From positions 1 through 32,196 of the forward strand of contig NZ_JABTYH010000044.1 in the NCBI RefSeq assembly GCF_013314975.1: 32,196 nucleotides of DNA, read 5' to 3'. Position numbers and translations under genes: made by a program. The notes under the pieces are model-generated. The model was not told the origin of the DNA. It did not search any database and worked only from the letters and a program-made list of their open reading frames with translations. Positions 14,141 to 22,825 of the stretch are shown here, piece by piece. How positions within the stretch are numbered: the stretch's first letter is position 1; each line of letters begins with the position of its first letter. The DNA is from Pseudarthrobacter oxydans (GTDB lineage: Bacteria; Actinomycetota; Actinomycetes; Actinomycetales; Micrococcaceae).

Positions 14141-14974
14141 CTAGTTCGTTTGGTTCGAGAGGGCCAGGGAGCGGACCAGGTGCCGCGGCTTGAGGCCCGT
14201 CATGGTGGAGGGGTCCAGGGCCGCGCGGCGGAGCTTGCGGGTGTAGTCCTCCTTGGGGGCGGTCAGGACGGACACGGTGGAGCCGTGCTCAACCAGCCTG
14301 CCCTTCTGCATCACCATGACGCTATCGCTGATCTCCTGCACCACGCCAAGGTTGTGCGAGATGAACACGTAGGTAATGCCGGTTTCGTCCTGGATGGACT
14401 TCAGCAGCCGCAGCACCTGCGCCTGCACGGACACGTCCAAAGCGCTGGTGGCCTCATCGCAGACCAGAAGTTCGGGCTTGGACGCGAGCGCCCGGGCGAT
14501 CCCGATGCGCTGACGCTGGCCGCCGGAGAACTCGGACGGGTGCTTGTCCAGGGACCGGACGGGCAGGCCCACCTGGTCGATCAGCGTCGCGGCAGCCTTG
14601 TGCCGCTCCGCCTTGGAGCGGACGCCCTGCAGCTTCAGCGGCTCGGCCACGATCTCCTGCGCGGTCATGTGCGGGTCCAGCGAGCCGTACGGGTCCTGGA
14701 ACACCATCTGGAACTTGGAGCGCATGGGCCGCAGCTTGGCCTCGCTCATGGACGCGATGTCCGTGCCGTCCAGCTCGATCCGCCCGCTGGTGGGGGTCAC
14801 CAGCCGCATCAGCGCCTTGGCGATGGTGGACTTGCCGCAGCCGGATTCACCCACCACGGCGATGGTCCTGCCTTTGTCCACGGAGAAGGAGACGTCGTCC
14901 ACAGCGCGGAAGGTGCCGCCCGGCACGTGGTAGTCCACCACGAGGTTTTCGACGGCGAGGAACGGCTTCGTCAT
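14141..14974 (-). CDS. Peptide/oligosaccharide-type ABC transporter ATPase (OppF/DppF type)
   Basis: 277 residues. Walker A GESGCGKST is at 42-50, the Q-loop QMVFQDPYGSLDP at about 89-101, signature SGGQRQR at 150-156, Walker B LLVCDEATSALD at 169-180, and the switch His lies in FISHNL. The VFQDPYxSLDP block is characteristic of the OppF/DppF/GsiA class. It powers import through the two permeases encoded upstream. Its ATG overlaps the stop of the OppD-type ATPase gene (ATGA). The C-terminal region is shorter than in OppF with a full oligo_HPY domain. Confidence 0.92.
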   Translation of the reverse strand: MTKPFLAVENLVVDYHVPGGTFRAVDDVSFSVDKGRTIAVVGESGCGKSTIAKALMRLVTPTSGRIELDGTDIASMSEAKLRPMRSKFQMVFQDPYGSLDPHMTAQEIVAEPLKLQGVRSKAERHKAAATLIDQVGLPVRSLDKHPSEFSGGQRQRIGIARALASKPELLVCDEATSALDVSVQAQVLRLLKSIQDETGITYVFISHNLGVVQEISDSVMVMQKGRLVEHGSTVSVLTAPKEDYTRKLRRAALDPSTMTGLKPRHLVRSLALSNQTN

Positions 14975-15903
14975 GGCTTTGCTCCGGTCTGGGTGAGGGC
15001 TGGGTCAGGGGTGGCTGAGGATCCGGCGGCGTGCGCAGCGCGGCGTCCGGGGGCGGCGGCGGGGGTCTCGTCCCATGGCCCCAGCACCGGCACGGCGGCC
15101 AGCAGGTCACGCGTGTACTGGGTGGCAGGGTGGTCCACGATCTGCTGGACCTCGCCGGACTCCACAAAGGAGCCGTCCTTCATCACGTGGATGCGGTCGG
15201 AGATCAGCCGGGCCACGCCGAGGTCGTGGGTGATCATCAGGATGCCGATGCCGCGCTGCTCCTGCAGTTCCAGCAGCAGGTCCAGGATGCCGCCCTGCAC
15301 GGTGACGTCCAGGGCTGACGTCGGCTCGTCCGCCACCAGCAGCTGCGGCTCGCTGGCCAGGGCGATGGCGATCAGCACGCGCTGCAGCATGCCGCCGGAG
15401 AGCTGGTGCGGGTACTTCTTCAGCTGCTTCTCAGGCGTAGGGATGTGGACCTGTTCCAGGAGCCGGACGGCCCGGGCCTGCAGCGCGCCCTTATCCTTGG
15501 CGGAGGCGGCGCCGGCAATCCGGATCGCCTCGAACAGCTGGCTGCCGATCGAGTGCACCGGGCTCAGCGCCGTCATGGGGTCCTGCGGGATCAGCGCGAG
15601 GGTCTTGCCGCGCACCTTGTCGATGGCCTTGGGATCGGCGGTGATGTCGACGCCGTCAATCAGCACGATGCCGGACAGTACCGCCAGGTCCTCGGGCAGC
15701 AGGCGGAGGATGCCCATCGCCGTCGTCGATTTTCCGGAGCCGGACTCGCCGATGATGGTGACCGTCTCGCCCCGGTGGATGCTGAAGCTGACGGAGTCCA
15801 CGGCGCGGATGATGCCGGCGTCGGTGATCAGTTCCACCTGGAAGTCGCGGACCTCCAGGAGCGGCTGCTCGGTGAACTTCTGGGTCTCAGGTGAGGCAGC
15901 CAT
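14971..15903 (-). CDS. Peptide/oligosaccharide-type ABC transporter ATPase (OppD/DppD type)
   Basis: 310 residues. Walker A GESGSGKST is at 52-60, the Q-loop is in ALIPQDPMTALSP, the signature LSGGMLQR has the M-x-Q-R form typical of OppD/DppD, and Walker B is LLVADEPTSALD. HPATQYTRDLLAAVP near the C-terminus is the oligo_HPY-like end. The ATG at 15903 is preferred: it follows the permease stop as TGACATG and has AAGAAGGG eight bases upstream. A GTG at 15912 would overlap the permease. It is the ATPase partner of the downstream OppF-type subunit. The C-terminal Ala/Pro-rich tail is likely disordered. Confidence 0.92.
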   Translation of the reverse strand: MAASPETQKFTEQPLLEVRDFQVELITDAGIIRAVDSVSFSIHRGETVTIIGESGSGKSTTAMGILRLLPEDLAVLSGIVLIDGVDITADPKAIDKVRGKTLALIPQDPMTALSPVHSIGSQLFEAIRIAGAASAKDKGALQARAVRLLEQVHIPTPEKQLKKYPHQLSGGMLQRVLIAIALASEPQLLVADEPTSALDVTVQGGILDLLLELQEQRGIGILMITHDLGVARLISDRIHVMKDGSFVESGEVQQIVDHPATQYTRDLLAAVPVLGPWDETPAAAPGRRAAHAAGSSATPDPALTQTGAKP

Positions 15904-15904
15904 G

Positions 15905-16837
15905 TCAGGCACCCTTCTTCTTGCGGCGGGGACGGTCGCGGAGGCCGTCGCCCAGCAGGTTGACGCCCACCACCATGAGCACGATCACCAGGCCGGGCAG
16001 GGTGACCATCCACCATGAGGTGGTGATGTAGTCCTGGCCGTCGGAGATAATGCGGCCCCAGGTGGCGAAGGGCCGCTGCGGTCCGGCACCCAGGAAGGAC
16101 AAAGCGGATTCGAGCAGCACGGCCTGGGCCAGCAGGAGCAGGACCACCAGGGTTGCCTGCTTGATGACGTTGGGGATGATGTGCTGGATGAGGATCTGGA
16201 TCTTGTGCAGGCCCAGGATCCGGGCTGCGGATACGTACGGCTTTTCGCGTTCCACCAGCACCATGGAGCGGGTGAGGCGGGCGACTTCTGGCCACTGGGC
16301 GATGGCGATCACGAAGGTGATCACGGGGATGGAGGGGCCGAACAGGGCCACCACCAGCAGCAGCATCATGAGTAGCGGCAGGGACATCTGGGCTTCGAGG
16401 ACACGGGAGACGATGGTGTCCACCCAGCCGCCGTAGTAGCCGGCGGCCGCGCCCAGGATGATGCCGATGGCGCCGGACACCAGCACGGCCAGCAGGCCGA
16501 TGGTCAGCGAGACCTGGCCGCCGTGCAGCACGCGGGACAGGAGGTCGCGGCCCAGCTGGTCGGTGCCGAACAGGTGGCCGTCCGTGAGCGGCGGCAGGCG
16601 CCGCGCCCCGAGGTCCTGGAAGTTCGCGTCCGGCAGCGGAAGCACCTGGGCCAGGATGATGGGGATGATCACCAGCAGGGTGCAGATGGTGCCAACAATG
16701 AGCTTCCACTTTGCGGCATTACGACGACGGGTGGCGCCTGCCCTGGCGATGTCCGCCTTGGTGACGGCACTGGGGCTGGGCTGCCGGACTGTCTCTCCGG
16801 CTCCGCCGGGAGCGGGGGTTGCGGTGTCGAGGCTCAT
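15905..16837 (-). CDS. ABC transporter permease (OppC/DppC type)
   Basis: 310 residues. A disordered N-terminus is followed by a membrane helix (LIVGTICTLLVIIPIILAQVL). The HLFGTDQLGRDLLSRVLHGG motif is the hallmark of OppC/DppC proteins, and after it come five further membrane helices. The EAA-type coupling loop is EKPYVSAARILGLHKIQIL (interaction site with the ATPases). The C-terminus is very basic (RDRPRRKKKGA). It starts four bases inside the stop of the OppB-type gene (ATGA). Confidence 0.92.
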   Translation of the reverse strand: MSLDTATPAPGGAGETVRQPSPSAVTKADIARAGATRRRNAAKWKLIVGTICTLLVIIPIILAQVLPLPDANFQDLGARRLPPLTDGHLFGTDQLGRDLLSRVLHGGQVSLTIGLLAVLVSGAIGIILGAAAGYYGGWVDTIVSRVLEAQMSLPLLMMLLLVVALFGPSIPVITFVIAIAQWPEVARLTRSMVLVEREKPYVSAARILGLHKIQILIQHIIPNVIKQATLVVLLLLAQAVLLESALSFLGAGPQRPFATWGRIISDGQDYITTSWWMVTLPGLVIVLMVVGVNLLGDGLRDRPRRKKKGA

Positions 16838-17769
16838 GCTGTTGCCGCCTTTCCAAGACGAACGCGGGGATCAAGGAGCGGGTAGGCGAGGTCGATAAGG
16901 AGCTGCACGCCCACCGCCAGCAGCGCGGTGAGGAGGACCGTGGCCTGGATGAGGGGGTAGTCGCGGGTTTCGAGGGCCCGCACAATCAGGGAGCCGACGC
17001 CGGGCCAGGCGAACACCACTTCCACCACCACCACGCCGTTGAGCATCGCGGCGAAGCGGGTGCCCAGGGCGGTGAAGACGGGGATGGCGGAGTTGCCCAT
17101 GGCGTAGCGCCAGGTGAGCGCGGAGCTGCGGACGCCGCGGGAACGGGCCACCGTGAGGAACGGGGCTGCCAGGTTGGTGGTCATTTCCCGCCGGACCATC
17201 CGGGAGATCAGGGCGATCTGCAGGATGGCGATGGTGATGGTGGGGAGCACCAGCCCGCCCCAGGTGGCGAAGCCGGAGGCCGGGAAGATGGGGATCAGCA
17301 CGGCGAAGCCGGTGAGGAGCATGATGCCGGTCCAGAAGTCGGGCATGGACTGCCCGGCGATGGTGAGCACGTTGACGCCGAGTTCCTTGCCGGTGTCCGG
17401 GCGGCGGGACATCCACACACCCAGCGGGATGGCGACGACGGCGGTGAGCAGGATCGCGGCGGTGGCGAGGGTCAGGGTGTACGGCATGCGCTCGGCCACC
17501 ACCTGCATGGCCGGGGCCTGGAAGGAGTAGGACTGGCCCAGGTTGCCGGTGAACAGCTGCTGCAGGAAGATCCAGTACTGTTCCAGCACCGGCTTGTCCA
17601 GGCCGAACTGTTCCCGCACGGCGGCGAGCTGTTCGTTGCTGGCCAGCGGGCCGGCGTAGGACACGGCGGGGTCGCCCGGGGCCATGCGGATGAGGATGAA
17701 CACGGTGGACACCGTGAGGAACACGGTCAGCAGGCCCTGTCCCAGGCGTTTCAGGATGTAGTTCGTCAT
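16834..17769 (-). CDS. ABC transporter permease (OppB/DppB type)
   Basis: 311 residues beginning MTNYILKRLGQGLLTVFLTV, the N-terminal helix typical of OppB/DppB, with RMAPGDPA right after it. It has five to six further helices and the coupling-loop segment FLTVARSRGVRSSALTWRYA. The C-terminus has the usual LIDLAYPLLDPRVR ending. It starts only three bases after the binding-protein stop, so the transporter genes are one tightly packed operon. Confidence 0.92.
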   Translation of the reverse strand: MTNYILKRLGQGLLTVFLTVSTVFILIRMAPGDPAVSYAGPLASNEQLAAVREQFGLDKPVLEQYWIFLQQLFTGNLGQSYSFQAPAMQVVAERMPYTLTLATAAILLTAVVAIPLGVWMSRRPDTGKELGVNVLTIAGQSMPDFWTGIMLLTGFAVLIPIFPASGFATWGGLVLPTITIAILQIALISRMVRREMTTNLAAPFLTVARSRGVRSSALTWRYAMGNSAIPVFTALGTRFAAMLNGVVVVEVVFAWPGVGSLIVRALETRDYPLIQATVLLTALLAVGVQLLIDLAYPLLDPRVRLGKAATA

Positions 17770-17772
17770 GGC

Positions 17773-19347
17773 TTAGGCCTCCAGCCGGACATCGACAAGG
17801 GGGTAGGAGTTGGTGGGTGCCAGGTTGATCCCGGACACCCGCTCCCGGTGGGCGAGGACGGATTTGGGGACGAACGCCCAGGCGCAGGGCCAGGTGTCCC
17901 AGACGGCCTGCTGTGCGTCGTTCAGCAGTTCGGTCCTGCGGGCGGGGTCCGCTTCGGCGGAGGCGGCCTGGATCTTGGCGGTGACCTCGGGGATCACGTA
18001 GCCCTGGTAGGTGTCGCGGGTGGCTTCCTTTTCGGGGGTGCCGGAGTACATGCCCTGGAGCATGGTGATGGCCAGGCCGGTGGGGCTGGGGTAGCCGTTG
18101 CCCAGCAGGTCCCAGTCGCCCTGCTTGCCCTGGCGCCAGGCCAGGATGTTGCCGCCGGGTTCGAACTGCTGCAGCTCGGCCTTGACGCCGATCTTGCCGA
18201 ACATCTCCACCAGGGCCTCCATCACGGAGGTGTCGGAGGCGAACTCGCCGGTTTCCCAGATGATCTTCAGGGTGAGGTCCTTGACGCCTAGTTCCTCGAG
18301 GGTGGCCTTGGCCTTCTCGGGATCGTAAACGTATTCGCCGGTCTTGTGGTAGCCGGTGAGGCTGGAGGGCGTGACGCCTTCGGCCTGGGTGACGGAGTCC
18401 ACCAGCACGTCGCGGACCAGCGCCTCGCCGTCGATCGCCATGCTGAGGGCCTGGCGGACGCGGGGATCGGCCAGCGGGTGGCCGGCGGGCTTGCGGAAGT
18501 TGAAGAAGATCTGGTTGAGGCGGAGGCTGGAGGCTTCCTGGAGTTCCACGCCGGGAAGTCCGGCGAGCTGTTCGCGGGAGTCCGGGGTGATGGAGTCGAT
18601 GACGTCCACCTCGCCGCTGCGCAGGGCGATGACGCGGCTGGATTCCTCGGGGAGGAACCGGACTTCCACGTTGTCCACCTGCGGTGCCGGGCCCCAGTAG
18701 TTCTTGTTGCGTTCCAGGCTGTAGGTGCCGGCGCCGCGGTTGAACCTGGTGACCACGTACGGGCCGGTGCCCACGCCCTCCTGCAGTTCCTCCGGCTTGT
18801 TCTGCGCGGCGGGGGTTATCAGGATCATGCTCATGAGCGAGTCCAGGATGGGGATGGGCTTCTTGGAGACCATCCTGAAGGTGCGGTCATCCACGGGGAC
18901 AACGTCGGGGAATTCGGGGAAGAAGCCGGCCACAAAGGAGCCCTGCACCTGCTGGTACATCTTCAGGGCCGTGGCTACGTCCTCCACCTGCACGGGGCTG
19001 TTGTCCGAGTAGCGGATGCCTTCGCGGAGGGTGACGGTCCATTCCGTGGGTCCGGTCATCTCGAAGCGCTCGGCCAGGACCAGCACGGGTTTAGTTTCGG
19101 GGCCGATGGCGGTGAGGCCCTGGCGGACGGCGCGCTGCACGGTGACGGCGGCGTCGAACTGGTTGAGCTTGTTGTCCAGGCTGACCAGCGAGCGGTTGAG
19201 GGCCAGGGTCAGGGTGCTGGGGCCCGGGAGTCCGGTGGGGCCGGCACAGCCGGCGAGGCTGCCGGTGCCCAGCAGAAACCCTGCTGCCGCGCCGAACTGC
19301 AGCAGGCGGCGGCGGGAAATCTCACTTCCTTGAGGAAGAACGGTCAT
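17773..19347 (-). CDS. Extracellular solute-binding protein family 5 (Tat-type lipoprotein)
   Basis: 524 residues. The N-terminus carries a twin-arginine motif (SRRRLLQFG) and a lipobox (LAGC), so the protein is likely exported folded by Tat and anchored as a lipoprotein. The body matches the SBP_bac_5 (DppA/OppA/NikA-like) family: LVLAERFEMTGPTEWTVTLR, GIRYSDNSPVQVEDV, VGTGPYVVTRFNRG and DPRVRQALSMAIDGEALV. Family members bind peptides, oligosaccharides, nickel or opines, so ligand type is open; the operon's enzymes point to a carbohydrate-derived ligand. AGAGG six bases before ATG 19347 supports the start. It is the first gene of the operon, divergent from the kinase-dehydrogenase fusion. 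Confidence 0.9.
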   Translation of the reverse strand: MTVLPQGSEISRRRLLQFGAAAGFLLGTGSLAGCAGPTGLPGPSTLTLALNRSLVSLDNKLNQFDAAVTVQRAVRQGLTAIGPETKPVLVLAERFEMTGPTEWTVTLREGIRYSDNSPVQVEDVATALKMYQQVQGSFVAGFFPEFPDVVPVDDRTFRMVSKKPIPILDSLMSMILITPAAQNKPEELQEGVGTGPYVVTRFNRGAGTYSLERNKNYWGPAPQVDNVEVRFLPEESSRVIALRSGEVDVIDSITPDSREQLAGLPGVELQEASSLRLNQIFFNFRKPAGHPLADPRVRQALSMAIDGEALVRDVLVDSVTQAEGVTPSSLTGYHKTGEYVYDPEKAKATLEELGVKDLTLKIIWETGEFASDTSVMEALVEMFGKIGVKAELQQFEPGGNILAWRQGKQGDWDLLGNGYPSPTGLAITMLQGMYSGTPEKEATRDTYQGYVIPEVTAKIQAASAEADPARRTELLNDAQQAVWDTWPCAWAFVPKSVLAHRERVSGINLAPTNSYPLVDVRLEA

Positions 19348-19429
19348 CGTTGACCTCTCGGTAGATCGGGGGGACGGCTGCCGGCCGGAGTGGCTGCGCC
19401 GAATGTTGTGTCCATCACTTTGCCACTCC

Positions 19430-19444
19430 TGCGCAAATTGCGCA
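19430..19444. promoter_or_regulatory. TGCGCAA palindrome, candidate operator of the divergent catabolic genes
   Basis: TGCGCAAATTGCGCA is a perfect palindrome with 7-bp arms around one central base. A related half-site (CGCGCAAG, 19462-19469) lies downstream of it. It is in the 183-base gap between the binding-protein gene and the kinase-PdxA gene, where one site could control both directions. The DeoR-family protein encoded at 21980 is the obvious candidate to bind it. Confidence 0.55.
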
Positions 19445-19530
19445 ACCCCTCTAGCGTGATTCGCGCAAGCATGTCATGATGAATGCATCCCGCCACTGCG
19501 CGGGCCCCAGCCGACGACGAGAGGAGCAAC

Positions 19531-21909
19531 GTGGCTTCCGTATTTGTGCAGGCCGACGATTTCTCCGGCGCCGCCGAGGTTGGCTCCTGCTTTGTGCAGC
19601 ACGGGCTGAGTGCGCAGGTCCTGCTGGGTACTTCCACCGTTCCGGAAGCGCACGACGCCGGCACCTCCTTTGCGGAGCCCGCCGCCGACGTTGTGGTCAC
19701 CGATACGCACTCCCGCGGGCTTGCTGAATCTGCTGCCGAGGCGCTGGTCAAGGAAGCATTCACCGGCCCCGACGCCGACACTGCGCAGGTGTTGTTCAAG
19801 AAGATCGACTCGCTGTGGCGTGGCAACGTCCGTGCCGAAGTTTCCGGGCTGGCGGGGCTTGGTTTCCATGCCGTTGTTGCGGGCGCACTCCCCCAGCTGC
19901 AGCGGTCCGTAGTTGACGGCAGGCCCTTGGTTGCCGGGACTCCCTTGGTGGAGACGGGCCTGTGGCACGCCGAACAGTCGGCCCCGCCGGCCGACATTCC
20001 GTCGCTGCTGCGCCCCGAGGATCCGTCCTCAGTGCAGACCGTGAACCTTGCCGAGGTGCGGTCCGGTTCGCTGGCCGCAACACTGGCCATGCTGTTGGAC
20101 CCGGGCCAGCCCGCGCTGGTGGTGGCCGACAGCGAAACCGTCCAGGACCTGGAGCACGTGGTGGACGCCCTGCTGGACCTGGACTTCCAGGCCGGCGGCC
20201 GGCGCATTGTGCTGGTGGGTACCGGCGGAACGGCTGACGTTCTTGCAGAGCGCCTCTCAACCCAGGTTGCGCGAAATGCGCAAGCTGGGGCACAAACGGA
20301 CGCAACCACCGCAGAAGCGCCGGGAGCTGCCAAGCCGGTGCTCGCCGTCGTCGGCTCCGCTTCTGAAACCGCTCAGGCGCAACTGGCCACACTCGAAGCC
20401 CAGGGCTTCACGGTGGTCCGGCTGCACCCGCAGTACGCCGGTGCCACCGGGGCCTACGCTCCCCAACTGGCCCAGGTTTCAGCGGATTTGCGGACAGGCC
20501 ACCGCGTAGCCGTCACACTGGCCGCGTCAAAAGTGGACCCGTCTGGGTCAGCCCGCATCGTGCAGGCTCTGTCCGGGTTTGCCGCCGAGGCAGCGAAGGC
20601 AACACCAGCAGACCTGATCCTCACCGGCGGTGAGACGGCCCGGGAAGTCCTGGACGCCGTCGGCCTCCACCGGCTGGTACCGCTTGCGGCCGTGCAGCAC
20701 GGGGCCGTGCTCAGCCGCGCCGATGACGGGACGCTGGTGGGCACCAAGCCCGGCAGCTTCGGAGACGACCTGGCCCTCCTACAGCTTTACGACAAAATCC
20801 GGGAGCGCCGCGGCCTGACCGCGCAGGCTCCCGCCACCAACCTCTCCCCTCAAGACCAACCCTCTGGAGCACCCATGACAACCGAAGCAAGCAAGACCGA
20901 GCAGAACACCCTCCCCTACGTCGCCGTCACCATGGGCGACGGCGCCGGGGTGGGGCCGGAGGTGGTGGTGGCCGCCGTGCTGGATCCGCAGAGCAACGCC
21001 GAGTGCCGGCCCGTGGTGATCGGCGACGCGCTGCGCCTGCGCCAGGCCGCGGACGTTCTGGGCATCGAGGCGGACATCCAGAGCATCGAAGACGTGGAGG
21101 ATGCGGTGTTCACGCCGGGCCGGGTGAACGTGATCGACCTGGCGCTGCTGCCGGAGGACCTGCCGTGGGGGCAGCTCTCCCCCGTGGCCGGGCACGCCGC
21201 GTACGAGTACATCCGGGTGGCCAGTGAGCTGGCGATGGCCGGGAAGGTGCAGGCCATCTGCACCGCGCCGCTGAACAAAGAGGCGCTGCATGCCGCCGGG
21301 CACATCTTCCCCGGGCACACCGAGCTCCTGGCGCACCTGACCGGCACGGAGGAAGTGTCCATGATGCTCTCCACCCCCAAGATCCGGGTGATCCACGTGA
21401 CCACGCACATCGGGCTGATGGACGCCATCCGCAAGATCAACCCGGACCTGGTGGAGCGCACCATCCGCCGCGGCCACGAGGCGCTGGTCCGCGCGGGCAT
21501 CCCGAACCCGAAGATCGGCGTGTGCGCCATCAACCCGCACGCCGGCGAAAACGGCCTGTTCGGCCAGGGCGAGGAAGCGGAGAAGATCGAACCGGGTGTA
21601 AAGGCCGCGCAGGCTGCCGGAATCAACGCGGTGGGCCCGCTGCCCGCGGACACACTGTTCTTCCTGGCCGGCCGGGGCGATTACGACCTGGTGGTGGCCA
21701 TGTACCACGACCAGGGGCACGGGCCGGTGAAGGTGCTGGGCATCGAGGCCGGGGTGAACATTACGGTGGGCCTGCCGGTGATCCGCACGTCCGTGGACCA
21801 CGGCACCGCGTTCGACATCGCCGGCAAGGCGATCGCGGACTCCCGGTCCATGGTGGAGGCGCTGCACCAGGCGGCGGAGATGGCCACCCGGCCCGCCGTC
21901 GCCGTGTAG
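19531..21909 (+). CDS. Fusion: DUF1537 four-carbon acid-sugar kinase + PdxA-type 4-phosphate dehydrogenase
   Basis: 792 residues. Residues 1-425 are a DUF1537/OtnK-type kinase: QADDFSGAAEVG at 7-18 is the sugar-acid site, and LTGGETAREVL with GTKPGSFGDD is the nucleotide site. A Pro/Gln/Ser linker leads to residues 449-792, a PdxA-family enzyme: VTMGDGAGVGPEV, HTELLAHLTG, the metal-site histidines in NPHAGENG and MYHDQGHGPVK, and GPLPADTLF. DUF1537 kinases phosphorylate threonate or erythronate at O-4, and PdxA2 oxidises and decarboxylates the product to dihydroxyacetone phosphate. The fusion would do both steps. GTG 19531 is chosen over ATG 19483 because GAGAGGAG precedes it. An internal ATG at 20875 with GGAG (20866-20869) could make free PdxA part. 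Confidence 0.87.
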   Translation: MASVFVQADDFSGAAEVGSCFVQHGLSAQVLLGTSTVPEAHDAGTSFAEPAADVVVTDTHSRGLAESAAEALVKEAFTGPDADTAQVLFKKIDSLWRGNVRAEVSGLAGLGFHAVVAGALPQLQRSVVDGRPLVAGTPLVETGLWHAEQSAPPADIPSLLRPEDPSSVQTVNLAEVRSGSLAATLAMLLDPGQPALVVADSETVQDLEHVVDALLDLDFQAGGRRIVLVGTGGTADVLAERLSTQVARNAQAGAQTDATTAEAPGAAKPVLAVVGSASETAQAQLATLEAQGFTVVRLHPQYAGATGAYAPQLAQVSADLRTGHRVAVTLAASKVDPSGSARIVQALSGFAAEAAKATPADLILTGGETAREVLDAVGLHRLVPLAAVQHGAVLSRADDGTLVGTKPGSFGDDLALLQLYDKIRERRGLTAQAPATNLSPQDQPSGAPMTTEASKTEQNTLPYVAVTMGDGAGVGPEVVVAAVLDPQSNAECRPVVIGDALRLRQAADVLGIEADIQSIEDVEDAVFTPGRVNVIDLALLPEDLPWGQLSPVAGHAAYEYIRVASELAMAGKVQAICTAPLNKEALHAAGHIFPGHTELLAHLTGTEEVSMMLSTPKIRVIHVTTHIGLMDAIRKINPDLVERTIRRGHEALVRAGIPNPKIGVCAINPHAGENGLFGQGEEAEKIEPGVKAAQAAGINAVGPLPADTLFFLAGRGDYDLVVAMYHDQGHGPVKVLGIEAGVNITVGLPVIRTSVDHGTAFDIAGKAIADSRSMVEALHQAAEMATRPAVAV
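20267..20283. promoter_or_regulatory. Second TGCGCAA-type inverted repeat inside the kinase coding region
   Basis: TTGCGCGAAATGCGCAA has perfect 6-bp arms and a 5-base spacer, sharing the GCGCAA half-site with the intergenic palindrome at 19430-19444. It lies about 740 bases into the kinase gene and could be an auxiliary operator allowing DNA looping. Chance occurrence in GC-rich coding DNA is a real alternative. Confidence 0.3.
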
Positions 21910-21979
21910 GCGTTGCTGCGGGGACTGGGCGGGGGCCGGAACTAGCATGGGTACCACTGCCACGGGAAGGAGACCGGGA

Positions 21980-22780
21980 ATGCTGAGCGCAAACGCGCGG
22001 CGCGAGGAGATCTACCACCTTGCCGTGACCACCGGGCTGGCCTCCGTGGAAGAACTCTCCGCCCGGTTCGAGGTGACCGCGTCCACCATCCGCCGCGACC
22101 TGGCGCTGCTGAACGGGCAGGGCCGGCTGGCCCGCACCTACGGCGGGGCCATGGCGCTGGGCGCGCACCCGGAGGCGTCCCTGCGGCAGCGCACCGGCGA
22201 GGCATTCGAGCAGAAACACGCGATCGCCCGCTGGGCGGCGTCCGTGATCCGGCCCGGGGAGAACATCCTGCTCGACGCCGGCTCCACCGTGGGTGCCCTG
22301 GCCCACGAACTGCGCGGGTTCGAGAAGCTGTCCGTGACCACCCCGGGCATCAACACCATGCAGGAACTCGCAGACTCCGAGGGCATCGAGGTGGACTGCC
22401 TGGGCGGCCGGCTACGGAGCCTTTCGCAGAGTTTTGTGGGACCGCTGGCCGAGGCGGCCCTGGAGCGGATGAGCTTCGACCGCGTGTTCCTCGGCGCCGA
22501 CGCCGTCACCGCCGAGGACGGCATCTGCGAAGCCGACCACGCCCAGACCAGACTCAAAGAACTCATGGCCCGCCGCGGCCGGGAAGTGTACGTGCTCGCG
22601 GACTCGTCCAAGCTCGGGCTCCGGCCGTTCCACGCGTGGACGCGGCTGGCTTTGCCGTGGACTTTGGTAACGGACGACGGCGCCGACCCGGAGCAGGTGC
22701 AGAAGTTCCAGGACGCCGGGGTACGCGTTGAGGTCGCTGAGGTCGGGCAAACACGAAAGTCGAATCCGCCATTTGTTTAG
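21980..22780 (+). CDS. DeoR/GlpR-family transcriptional regulator
   Basis: 266 residues. The N-terminal DeoR helix-turn-helix is clear (RREEIYHLAVTTGLASVEEL, then FEVTASTIRRDLALLNGQGR, a G-rich RTYGGAM). The sugar-phosphate-sensing DeoRC domain follows, with the phosphosugar-contact motif LDAGSTVGALA, TTPGINTM, GGRLRSLSQSFVGP and FLGADAVTAEDGIC. ATG 21980 is preceded by AAGGAG with seven bases of spacing; the longer reading from 21947 is rejected. It lies 70 bases after the kinase-PdxA gene in the same direction. A phosphorylated acid-sugar intermediate is the expected inducer, and TGCGCAA palindromes are the expected site. Confidence 0.9.
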   Translation: MLSANARREEIYHLAVTTGLASVEELSARFEVTASTIRRDLALLNGQGRLARTYGGAMALGAHPEASLRQRTGEAFEQKHAIARWAASVIRPGENILLDAGSTVGALAHELRGFEKLSVTTPGINTMQELADSEGIEVDCLGGRLRSLSQSFVGPLAEAALERMSFDRVFLGADAVTAEDGICEADHAQTRLKELMARRGREVYVLADSSKLGLRPFHAWTRLALPWTLVTDDGADPEQVQKFQDAGVRVEVAEVGQTRKSNPPFV

Positions 22781-22825
22781 TACCCGCATTCGGACCAAAG
22801 TTAGTAAAAACGTAGACCTCGCCCT

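Noticed and set aside
14150..16018. 622-codon open frame on the plus strand
   Set aside because: Antisense to two ABC ATPases with complete motifs; composition is typical of a shadow frame.
16819..18291. 490-codon open frame on the plus strand
   Set aside because: Antisense to the OppB permease and binding protein; Gly/His/Glu-rich without motifs.
20779..21963. 394-codon open frame on the minus strand
   Set aside because: Antisense to the PdxA half of the fusion; no domain and no ribosome site.
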